DNA from: Armatimonadota bacterium | GTDB lineage: Bacteria > Armatimonadota > Fimbriimonadia > Fimbriimonadales > Fimbriimonadaceae | NCBI GenBank assembly: GCA_020438215.1 | Contig: JAGQUX010000027.1 | Span: 1 to 33,163 of the forward strand | Direction: 5' to 3' | DNA: 33,163 nt | In this document: positions 25,298-31,965 of the stretch, one piece after another | How positions within the stretch are numbered: the first letter of the stretch is position 1 | Layout: the number at the start of each line of letters is the position of its first letter | Program-made: the position numbers and the translations under genes | Notes under the pieces: model-generated | Databases searched by the model: none | The model's input: only the letters and a program-made list of their open reading frames with translations | Told to the model about the DNA's origin: nothing

Positions 25298-25645
25298 ATG
25301 CCTCATCTTCAAATAGAATGTTGCCCCAAGTTCAATCTCGGGCCGCTGACCGATGCCCTTGTCACTGAGTTTTGCAAAATCGAAACGGTGGAGCCCGCGT
25401 CAGTCAAGGCTTATTACCGATACTCCGAGTGGTTTGTCGGGGGTGAAGGTGCACCAAATGGATTCGTTCACCTCACCATATGTGTACTGAGCGGACGATC
25501 ACCCGAGATACTCAAGTCGATGTCTGACCGACTCTACGAAGTTGGGATTCAACACCTCGCTGGACAAGTCCTCGAACCAATCTCGTGGACCGTAGAGGTG
25601 CGCGAAATGGATCGGGACACATACCGAAAGGGCGTTGTCTCTTAG
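25298..25645 (+). CDS. CHMI-like tautomerase-superfamily protein
   Basis: A 115-residue protein starting MPHLQIECC at 25298. It resembles 5-carboxymethyl-2-hydroxymuconate isomerase: the second residue is Pro, which becomes the N-terminal catalytic base after Met removal, and the middle has GFVHLTICVLSGRSPEILKS as in that family (FVHMTLKIGAGRS). The C-terminal half ends in SWTVEVREMDRDTYRKG. No other homoprotocatechuate-pathway gene is nearby, so the substrate is unknown; a different tautomerase role is quite possible. The longer frame upstream to 25253 lacks homology. It shares a 50-bp region with the divergent arginase and precedes pdxT by 17 nt. Confidence 0.75.
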   Translation: MPHLQIECCPKFNLGPLTDALVTEFCKIETVEPASVKAYYRYSEWFVGGEGAPNGFVHLTICVLSGRSPEILKSMSDRLYEVGIQHLAGQVLEPISWTVEVREMDRDTYRKGVVS

Positions 25646-25662
25646 CAGTACACTCTCGACCG

Positions 25663-26235
25663 ATGGGGATTCACGTCGGCGTTCTTGCAGTCCAGGGGGA
25701 TTTTGAAAAGCACATCAAGGCGGTGCGAAAGTGCCAACCTAAAGCGCAGATCACCGAAGTCCGTACCCCCGAACAAATGGACGGCTTGACCCACCTCATC
25801 ATCCCGGGCGGAGAATCAACAACGGTTGGGTTGCTTCTTGAGCGGTATGGTTTAGGGGAAGCAATTCAGAATGCCGCAAAAGCTGGGCTTCCGATCTGGG
25901 GCACTTGCATGGGCATGATCATGATGGCAAGCTCCGTCGCGGGGCGAGATCAATACTCCCTCAATCTCCTGGATATCACCGTCGAGCGAAACGCTTTCGG
26001 TGCGCAGGTGCATTCTTTTGAAGAGGAGATGCAAATCACCGGGCTCCATGAGCCGCTGATGGCGGTGTTCATCCGTGCGCCGATTGTTACTGAAGTTGGA
26101 GAGGAAGTGGAAGTTCTTGCCACTATCAATGACAAGGTTGTTGCCGTGCGTCAAGGAAACCGGCTCGGAACATCGTTTCACCCAGAGCTGACGGATGACA
26201 CTCGGCTCCATGAATGGTTTTTGAGTTGGAGTTAA
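25663..26235 (+). CDS. pdxT: Glutaminase subunit of pyridoxal 5'-phosphate synthase
   Basis: A 190-residue class I glutamine amidotransferase that frees ammonia from glutamine and passes it to PdxS for pyridoxal 5'-phosphate synthesis (DXP-independent route). The start MGIHVGVLAVQGDFEKH is family-typical. IIPGGESTT (47-54), the nucleophile elbow WGTCMGM with Cys82, and SFHPELT with His173/Glu175 complete the catalytic triad. No pdxS is seen in this window, so the partner must lie elsewhere. There is no clear ribosome-binding site; translation may be coupled to the preceding gene (17-nt gap). Confidence 0.93.
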   Translation: MGIHVGVLAVQGDFEKHIKAVRKCQPKAQITEVRTPEQMDGLTHLIIPGGESTTVGLLLERYGLGEAIQNAAKAGLPIWGTCMGMIMMASSVAGRDQYSLNLLDITVERNAFGAQVHSFEEEMQITGLHEPLMAVFIRAPIVTEVGEEVEVLATINDKVVAVRQGNRLGTSFHPELTDDTRLHEWFLSWS

Positions 26236-26243
26236 AGATAAGT

Positions 26244-26276
26244 GCCCCGCTCTGAGGGCTAGAGACGGGGCGTTTC
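26244..26276 (+). terminator. GC-rich hairpin after pdxT
   Basis: GCCCCG (26244-26249) pairs with CGGGGC (26266-26271), continued by CTCT/AGAG with one bulged A, loop of 7 nt, then GTTTCT. It probably ends the CHMI-pdxT transcript. On the minus strand it lies beyond the ribD stop and may end that operon too. Confidence 0.65.
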
Positions 26277-26386
26277 TCGGTTTTGGGGAGGAGAAGAAAA
26301 TTGCTAAAGAATTTTCAACTTACGTCACTTATGACCGCGCTCCACAAAACCTTGTTCCGCCAGTCCTGAAAATGTCCTAATCTCGC

Positions 26387-27391
26387 TTAGTTGCGCCGGT
26401 AGATGGAGCGTGTATCCGGCCCTATTTGAACCTGTGAAACGAGTTGAACAGGCAAGTCTTCAAGCTTTGGCCCCAGGAAAGCAGGTAGCCCGCTCACCAC
26501 ATCTTTCGGGGCAGTGTAAACAATAATCTCATCGTACACACCAGATTCTAAGAATCGCTTCATCGTCTCCGGGCCGCCTTCCACCAAAAGCCCAACTTTC
26601 TTGTTCGTCCAAAGCCGATCCAAAATCTCTTCAATCGTGAAATTGACGTTGTTGCTCATATGCCACGTGTCAGCATCGGTATTGAAAATCCGCTCGTTCC
26701 CCGAGAGGCGATGCCCAGGATCAAGCACAATTCGTAGCGGTTGATGGACAACTCCTTCTATCCGAGCAGTGAGAAGCGGATTATCTTTTTGTACTGTCGA
26801 TCGCCCAACGAGAACTGCCCCCCGCTCTGCGCGGTAGCGATGCCCATCCAACCGGGCTTCTGGAGAAGTGATCCATTGCTCACCATCACGACGAGCTGCA
26901 AATCCATCGTGTGACTGGGCGATCTTTAGCGTGACATAGGGGCGTTGCATCTCCATTGCGCCGAGCCAAGCATAGTTCACTGATCGCGCCGCCGCTTCAT
27001 CAACACCGCTCACCACTTCCAGCCCTTGAGCTTGGAGAAATGCTCCTCCACCTGCCGCTTTAGGGTTTGGGTCAGCGCAAGCGAAAACGACTCGCTTGAT
27101 CCCGGCTTGCATGAGAGCTAAAGTGCATGGGCCTGTTCTTCCTTCGTGATTGCACGGTTCAAGCGTTACGTAAGCCGTACTGCCCCTTGCGCTATCCCCC
27201 GCTAGAGTCAAGGCATTGACTTCCGCGTGCGCCTGCCCAGCAGATACATGGTGACCGCGCCCAACAACTTCCCCATTACTAACAATCACGCATCCAACAT
27301 GCGGGTTAGGGGTAGGAAATCCGTAGCGAGACTCCAAAACCGCCTCGCGCATAAACTGTTGATCAAGTGTCGCTTGATTCTGATCCTGCAT
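26387..27391 (-). CDS. ribD: Bifunctional riboflavin biosynthesis protein RibD
   Basis: A 334-residue enzyme of two domains catalysing deamination then reduction of the pyrimidine intermediate in riboflavin synthesis. The deaminase part (about 10-145) has PNPHVGCVIV, zinc-site HAEVNAL and PCNHEGRTGPC. The reductase part (about 150-334) has RPYVTLKIAQSHDGFAA, ERGAVLVGRSTVQKDNPLLT and LVEGGPETMKRFL. ATG 27391 is used, giving the family N-terminus; the TTG at 27403 is possible. The start overlaps the preceding membrane protein gene by 29 nt, so it is likely translated by coupling. No other rib gene and no FMN riboswitch are seen here. Confidence 0.93.
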   Translation of the reverse strand: MQDQNQATLDQQFMREAVLESRYGFPTPNPHVGCVIVSNGEVVGRGHHVSAGQAHAEVNALTLAGDSARGSTAYVTLEPCNHEGRTGPCTLALMQAGIKRVVFACADPNPKAAGGGAFLQAQGLEVVSGVDEAAARSVNYAWLGAMEMQRPYVTLKIAQSHDGFAARRDGEQWITSPEARLDGHRYRAERGAVLVGRSTVQKDNPLLTARIEGVVHQPLRIVLDPGHRLSGNERIFNTDADTWHMSNNVNFTIEEILDRLWTNKKVGLLVEGGPETMKRFLESGVYDEIIVYTAPKDVVSGLPAFLGPKLEDLPVQLVSQVQIGPDTRSIYRRN

Positions 27392-27770
27392 CGCCCTTTG
27401 CAATATCTGACTCGGTGACGTTGTCCAAAGATTCGTCCCAAGCCGGTTTATCCATATTCATTATGGACTCGGATGAGGCAGATTTTTTCTCGTGATCACG
27501 CATTGCCCCTTCCACGAACTGCTGCATGTGCCCCTTAATTTCATCCTGTAGTTCGCGGCGGGTGTGGCGCAATACGATCATTGCGCAAATAATCACTGCT
27601 ACCCACACCAAAAACATGACGATGACGTAGCTCAGCGACATGACAGCAAACTGGGCAAGCTCCTTTCGGGGAGCATCCGCCTCCGGCTTCATCCGGAACA
27701 AAAACGGAAAGCCAATCAGCATGATCCCGCCAAAGATCATCAACCCGGTGGTGAATGTCTTCAGACGCAT
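27363..27770 (-). CDS. Small membrane protein with two helices and acidic tail
   Basis: A 135-residue protein with two hydrophobic segments at about 8-25 and 40-66 (SLSYVIVMFLVWVAVIICAM), a helical charged linker (RHTRRELQDEIKGHMQQFVE) and an acidic, Ser-rich C-terminus that is probably disordered. No family recognised. The N-terminus overlaps rpe by 10 nt and its 3' end overlaps ribD, so it is embedded in the operon. It might be a scaffolding or anchoring protein for the pseudokinase transcribed upstream; that is only a location argument. Confidence 0.7.
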   Translation of the reverse strand: MRLKTFTTGLMIFGGIMLIGFPFLFRMKPEADAPRKELAQFAVMSLSYVIVMFLVWVAVIICAMIVLRHTRRELQDEIKGHMQQFVEGAMRDHEKKSASSESIMNMDKPAWDESLDNVTESDIAKGDAGSESSDT

Positions 27771-28408
27771 GCCCGCTTCAACTCCGCAATACCCGCCGCA
27801 ATAGTCGGCGTTTTCATCAGGTAGCTCCCCGCGACAAAATGGGTTGCCCCCGCCTCAAACACAGGGCGGATCGTGTCACCGGCAATCCCGCCATCAACTT
27901 CAATGGGCATATCTGGCGCGATTTTTCTCAGAGCAGAGACTTTATCAACGCATTCTTGGATGAGCTTCTGTCCACCCCATCCCGGATTGACGGTCATCAC
28001 CAAGATCATATCGGCAACTTCCAGAACCGACAATACTGCCTCAATCGGTGTCCCTGGATTGATGGCAACGCCTGCTTCCACGCCTTTCTCGCGGAGGGTT
28101 TGGCAAAGCCGGTGACTATGGATCGCCGCTTCGGCATGGAAGAGTATTCGCTTGCACCCAGCCTCAATGAATCCGTCGAAGTGAGCTTCGGGCGTCATCG
28201 TCATCAGGTGCGCTTCCACCGGGCAAGCGAACTCCTGGCAAAGGCTGGCGGCCAGATCCGCGCCAAATGTAATCGGAGGCACAAACTGCCCATCCATCAC
28301 ATCCAGGTGAATCCAATCACATCCACCTTCAACCATTTCCCGCACCGGATCCATGAAGTTCGCGGGATCACAGCTCAGAATCGATGGGCAAATCTGCGGT
28401 TCAGGCAT
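27761..28408 (-). CDS. rpe: Ribulose-phosphate 3-epimerase
   Basis: A 215-residue TIM-barrel enzyme interconverting ribulose 5-phosphate and xylulose 5-phosphate (pentose phosphate pathway). Diagnostic stretches: CPSILSCD, HLDVMDGQFVPPITFG, EAHLMTMTPE, MTVNPGWGGQKLI, and EVDGGIAGDTI. The metal ligands (His in HLDVMDG, Asp, His in HLM, and Asp in VDGG) are present. The ATG at 28408 shares its A with the preceding TGA stop (TGATG); a GTG one codon earlier would give a GTGA overlap, but GGGGA spacing (7 nt) favours ATG. It also overlaps the next gene by 10 nt. Confidence 0.95.
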   Translation of the reverse strand: MPEPQICPSILSCDPANFMDPVREMVEGGCDWIHLDVMDGQFVPPITFGADLAASLCQEFACPVEAHLMTMTPEAHFDGFIEAGCKRILFHAEAAIHSHRLCQTLREKGVEAGVAINPGTPIEAVLSVLEVADMILVMTVNPGWGGQKLIQECVDKVSALRKIAPDMPIEVDGGIAGDTIRPVFEAGATHFVAGSYLMKTPTIAAGIAELKRACV

Positions 28409-30168
28409 CACTCGTCCCCAGGAGTCTTAGTGATTTGCTTCACAAGTTCGTTATCAAAGAATATGCGGAAGATAACTTCTGTTCCGTATCCTCGAGATTC
28501 TTCTTCAATCGTGTCGCCAGGGTTGTTGTTATCTTCGTAAACCGTTTTTGTCCCGCGATCATCCGTCATCTCAATCCGAACAAGAACCGCCGCATCAAGG
28601 AGAGCAGGCACCTCGACCGAAATGTTGTAGTTCTTGCTGACGTTGGAGCGACCATCGGAAGTCACGCGCTCATTACCGTTGCTCACTTTGAGCTTGATCG
28701 CAGTTCGGCGTTCCACCGATTTGCGTGGCTCCGGAACTTGTCCTATCACCATTCCCGGCTCAGAGTCGCGATCCCGAACGTATTCAATGTCTTGATCCGT
28801 GAGGCGGAGATCCAGGCTTTGGATCAGCTCTTTCACTTCAGCAAGATCGCGTCCACGGAAATCGGGAAGTTCGACGAACTTGCTGCCGCTACTTACCACC
28901 GCGTTGATGTAGAAATTCTCCTTGATCATCTCGCCCGAAGTCGGGTTTGTTGAGATGATTGCCCCTGGCTCAAATTCATCGCTTGGTTCGCGACGAACTT
29001 CTTTGATCGTCACATTGTGCTCACGCATTTCCTTGCGTGCTTCATCGATGTTTTTGCCGACAAAATTCGGAATCGCGAATGATTTCGGTTGGCTCGCTCG
29101 GAAGAACATCCAGCCGCCAATCACAATAATGAAGGCGATGGACATCATATAAGCGATGACCGAGAGCCAAATCGGCACTCCATCTTCACTGCGCTTTTTG
29201 CGCTCTTTCTTGACTTTCGCTTCCTTCTTCACTCGTTTCTCTTCCGATTCCGGGTCGGAATCGATGGCATTCATCTCGGGAGCAACGCGACCCAATTCTT
29301 CCGCAGATGCCTCGCCGGTGATCGGCCAAGCCAGCTTCTTACCAAACCGCAATGCATCCTGAATTTGACGCAGATCATTGAGAAGACTTCCCAGCGAGCT
29401 GTACCGTTTCAAAGGATTCTTATCCATGCACTTTCGGATCAGGTGATCGAGTGCATCCGGAACAGCGGCAACGACGGTTTTGACGCTCGGCACGGGTTCG
29501 GAAGCATGCTTAGTTGCAATCTGAACAGCGTTGTCGCCGTGATACGGCGTTCGCCCGGCAAGAATCTGCCACATCAGTACGCCAATGGAATAGATGTCGC
29601 TGAGTTGAGTTGGCATTCCTCCGGCAGTTACTTCCGGAGCGAGATAAGGAGCCATCCCTTTCAGCATTTGGTGAGCGGCAAATTCTGAGTGGGCGAATGC
29701 TTTCCAGAAACCAGGCGTGAGAACTTTTACTCCATCGGTAGACGTTGTCATCACTGTGTGGGCAGAAATATCACCGTGGATGACGCCCGCATCATGGAGC
29801 GGCTGAAGAGCTTCGCAAATCTCAATCACAGTTGCCACTGCAACCGGAACGCTCAGGCTCGCAAGCCTCTTCAATCGTGTTGAAAGACGGGAGCCAGGCG
29901 AATACTCGCTCACAACATAAGTGGATCCCTTGTTATCTTCGACGCCGAAAAATCGCTCGACCCCGCCGCTTTTGATCTCGGAGTTTCGACCAACTACCCG
30001 GCGAAGCTCGTCAATAAAATCGGACTCGTCCTGAATTTTTGAGTCAACAATACGGAGATAGACTTCCCGATTCGCGGTTCGATCTTTCCCGTGATAGCAT
30101 TTGAACGCCGGCTCACGATCAAGTTCCTCAATGATCTCATAGCGGTCGTTGAGAAGCTCACCGATCAT
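28408..30168 (-). CDS. PASTA-domain receptor with degenerate kinase domain (pseudokinase)
   Basis: A 586-residue protein: cytoplasmic kinase-like domain (about 8-270), Lys/Arg-rich juxtamembrane (310-328), one TM helix (about 333-355), two PASTA domains (about 362-428 and 430-497), and a C-terminal beta domain (about 513-580) seen after PASTA domains in some Hanks kinases. Fold landmarks remain (APE at 177-179, LSDIYSIGVLMWQILAGRTP), but the catalytic set is missing: Gly-rich loop replaced by ELDREPAFKCYHG, the beta3 Lys apparently Arg39, HRD-x-K-x-x-N changed to HGDISAHT (131-138), and DFG to TPG (151-153). PASTA domains bind muropeptides or lipid II in relatives. Probably a signal-binding scaffold rather than an active kinase. 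Overlaps its neighbours by 1-4 nt. Confidence 0.88.
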   Translation of the reverse strand: MIGELLNDRYEIIEELDREPAFKCYHGKDRTANREVYLRIVDSKIQDESDFIDELRRVVGRNSEIKSGGVERFFGVEDNKGSTYVVSEYSPGSRLSTRLKRLASLSVPVAVATVIEICEALQPLHDAGVIHGDISAHTVMTTSTDGVKVLTPGFWKAFAHSEFAAHQMLKGMAPYLAPEVTAGGMPTQLSDIYSIGVLMWQILAGRTPYHGDNAVQIATKHASEPVPSVKTVVAAVPDALDHLIRKCMDKNPLKRYSSLGSLLNDLRQIQDALRFGKKLAWPITGEASAEELGRVAPEMNAIDSDPESEEKRVKKEAKVKKERKKRSEDGVPIWLSVIAYMMSIAFIIVIGGWMFFRASQPKSFAIPNFVGKNIDEARKEMREHNVTIKEVRREPSDEFEPGAIISTNPTSGEMIKENFYINAVVSSGSKFVELPDFRGRDLAEVKELIQSLDLRLTDQDIEYVRDRDSEPGMVIGQVPEPRKSVERRTAIKLKVSNGNERVTSDGRSNVSKNYNISVEVPALLDAAVLVRIEMTDDRGTKTVYEDNNNPGDTIEEESRGYGTEVIFRIFFDNELVKQITKTPGDE

Positions 30169-30371
30169 TCCTTTGCCTCCTTATCAGGAAGGAATGCGAG
30201 CACCAGCACGGTCAAAAGGAGGACAAGGGCCAAAACCGGGAGTGGTGAGCTATCGAGCCCTTTGATATAAGCCTCAGTGTTGCCGCCCCAATAAGCTGAT
30301 TGACTGGCAAAGTAGCCCCCGGCCATGAGTAATAGCCCAATCACCGAGACTGCCAGTCGAACACTTTTCAT
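30165..30371 (-). CDS. Small two-helix membrane protein (68 aa)
   Basis: A 68-residue protein with hydrophobic segments at about 5-22 and 44-61, a short extracytoplasmic loop (SAYWGGNTEAYIKGLDSSPL) and a charged C-terminus (PDKEAKE). It overlaps aroB by 4 nt (ATGA) at its start and the pseudokinase gene by 4 nt at its end, which strongly supports translation. No homology recognised. Its position directly upstream of the PASTA receptor suggests, by location only, that it may interact with that receptor. Confidence 0.72.
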   Translation of the reverse strand: MKSVRLAVSVIGLLLMAGGYFASQSAYWGGNTEAYIKGLDSSPLPVLALVLLLTVLVLAFLPDKEAKE

Positions 30372-31390
30372 TGATGCTCAAGTAAACCTCGCACTTCTGC
30401 GGGGTTGATATTGGTGAGAAGTTTACACGTTCCCAGGGCCGGAACTACGCTGAAAGCCAGCCCTTCTTGCGTTGCTTTTTTATCTAAAGTCATCGCTTGC
30501 ATCAGTTCATCAATCTCGATGCCTTCCGGCATCGCGGTTGGTAATCCATGAGAACGTAAAACTGCTTTGATCCGTTCCGATGTCCCAGGCTCGGTATGGA
30601 GCAATTTTTCGGTAATTCCAGATTCGACGACCATCCCGACGGCGACTGCTTCGCCGTGCTTCAATCCTTTGTAGTCCTGCACTTTTTCAATGGCATGTCC
30701 GATCGTATGTCCGAAATTCAGGATTGCTCGCAGCCCCGTTGTTTCGAATTCATCTTCTTCAACCACGAACTTCTTGTGTTCAATACACTGCCGAATGATC
30801 AGTTCCTCTCGCTCATCGCCTGGGAGCATGGGAGTTTCTGCCAGAGCTTCGAACAGGTTCTGATCCATGATCGCTCCGTACTTGATCACCTCTGCCATCC
30901 CATTCCGATACTCTTCTTCGGGCAGAGTTTTGAGACACTCGGCTGAGATGCGAACTTCGTGGGGCGGCCAAAACGCTCCAACAAGGTTTTTCCCTTCGGG
31001 AAGATCAATTCCCACCTTGCCCCCCACAGAAGAATCCACCATAGCAAGGAGGCTTGTCGGAATTTGAATAAGTTCTACACCGCGCATGTACGATGCCGCG
31101 GCAAAGCCAGCCAAATCGCCGACCACTCCTCCACCAAAAGCAAAAACGCGGCCCTTGCGTTTCAATCCTAACTTTGCGAATTGTGAGATCAGTTCTCGGT
31201 ATATGTCGAATGACTTACTTGCTTCTCCAGCAGGAACGACTATTGCTTGATCTGGGATGGTTGATTTGTAGTGTTTTGCAAGATTTTCATCTGTAACAAC
31301 GATATCTTGCACAGCGAAATCTTCGAGTAGATGTTTAGGTTCTACGAACCGAATGTCGTAGTCTCGAGTTGAGCTTTTGACTTTGATCAT
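30368..31390 (-). CDS. aroB: 3-dehydroquinate synthase
   Basis: A 340-residue enzyme closing DAHP to 3-dehydroquinate, second step of the shikimate pathway; needs NAD and a divalent metal. Clear motifs: PAGEASKSF, FGGGVVGDLAGFAAASYMRG, QIPTSLLAMVDSSVGGKVGI, NLVGAFWPP, metal ligands in ECLKTLPEEEYRNGMAEVIK and in FGHTIGHAIE, and LKHGEAVAVGM. Length is normal. Start overlaps the aroK stop by 4 nt, the usual aroK-aroB linkage. Confidence 0.96.
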   Translation of the reverse strand: MIKVKSSTRDYDIRFVEPKHLLEDFAVQDIVVTDENLAKHYKSTIPDQAIVVPAGEASKSFDIYRELISQFAKLGLKRKGRVFAFGGGVVGDLAGFAAASYMRGVELIQIPTSLLAMVDSSVGGKVGIDLPEGKNLVGAFWPPHEVRISAECLKTLPEEEYRNGMAEVIKYGAIMDQNLFEALAETPMLPGDEREELIIRQCIEHKKFVVEEDEFETTGLRAILNFGHTIGHAIEKVQDYKGLKHGEAVAVGMVVESGITEKLLHTEPGTSERIKAVLRSHGLPTAMPEGIEIDELMQAMTLDKKATQEGLAFSVVPALGTCKLLTNINPAEVRGLLEHQ

Positions 31391-31890
31391 GGAGCTAACT
31401 TCTCCACGATCTGCCGAACCACATTGTCAAAACCGTCCTCGGTGACTTCTACTCGGAAATCTGCCTTTGCATAAAGCGGACGTCTTGCGTTCAAGAGGTT
31501 ATCGAGACGGATCTCCCAGTCTTCGTACTCCAGAAGCGGCCTCCTTTTGAGAGATTTGTCGAGGCGGTCCTTGAGAACGGTATCGTTGACATCGAGCCAA
31601 ACGGTCATCCCGATCCGCTTGAATTCATCCCAATTATCATCGCGAACAACAATGCCCCCGCCTGTTGCCAAAATGCCATCGGAATCATCGATGCACTGAA
31701 GGACAGAGTTCTCGTGTTGGCGAAATGCATCTTCGCCGTACATCTGAAAGATTTGGGGAATAGAGCGACCCAGACGTCGCTGAAGCATGACATCCGTATC
31801 CTCGAAAGGCAAATCAAGATATTCGGCTAAGAGCTTTCCAACGGTGCTCTTTCCGCTACCCATCATGCCAACGAGAATGATTTTGCTCAT
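31387..31890 (-). CDS. aroK: Shikimate kinase
   Basis: A 167-residue kinase phosphorylating shikimate at O3. Walker A GMMGSGKSTVG (8-18), substrate-site DTD (residues about 32-34), Arg in EDAFRQHEN, GGGIVVR, and the LID RRPLLE are all present. The order secretin-aroK-aroB follows that of pilus operons in Proteobacteria (pilQ-aroK-aroB). A perfect hairpin lies only 15 nt upstream of the start codon, leaving at best a weak ribosome-binding site (TAAG), so expression presumably depends on read-through. Confidence 0.95.
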   Translation of the reverse strand: MSKIILVGMMGSGKSTVGKLLAEYLDLPFEDTDVMLQRRLGRSIPQIFQMYGEDAFRQHENSVLQCIDDSDGILATGGGIVVRDDNWDEFKRIGMTVWLDVNDTVLKDRLDKSLKRRPLLEYEDWEIRLDNLLNARRPLYAKADFRVEVTEDGFDNVVRQIVEKLAP

Positions 31891-31905
31891 GCTTAGTAAA
31901 GAACA

Positions 31906-31933
31906 GACAGCGGCGAGTCACCTCGCCGCTGTC
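31906..31933 (-). terminator. Perfect hairpin between secretin and aroK, possible attenuator
   Basis: GACAGCGGCGAG (31906-31917) and CTCGCCGCTGTC (31922-31933) pair over 12 bp with a 4-nt loop. On the minus strand TGTTCTTT follows, a modest U-rich tract. The aroK start is 15 nt later, leaving little room for a separate promoter, so partial termination or an RNA-processing role fits better than a full stop. Confidence 0.6.
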
Positions 31934-31965
31934 GTCTGGGAATTTTGATAAGGTTGATTTTCCGC

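Noticed and set aside
26236-26386. FMN riboswitch or other RNA near ribD
   Set aside because: The stretch lies downstream of ribD, holds only the pdxT hairpin and a weak AT-rich inverted repeat, and shows no conserved riboswitch core.
27755-28540. 261-residue plus-strand open frame
   Set aside because: Antisense to rpe, which has clear active-site motifs.
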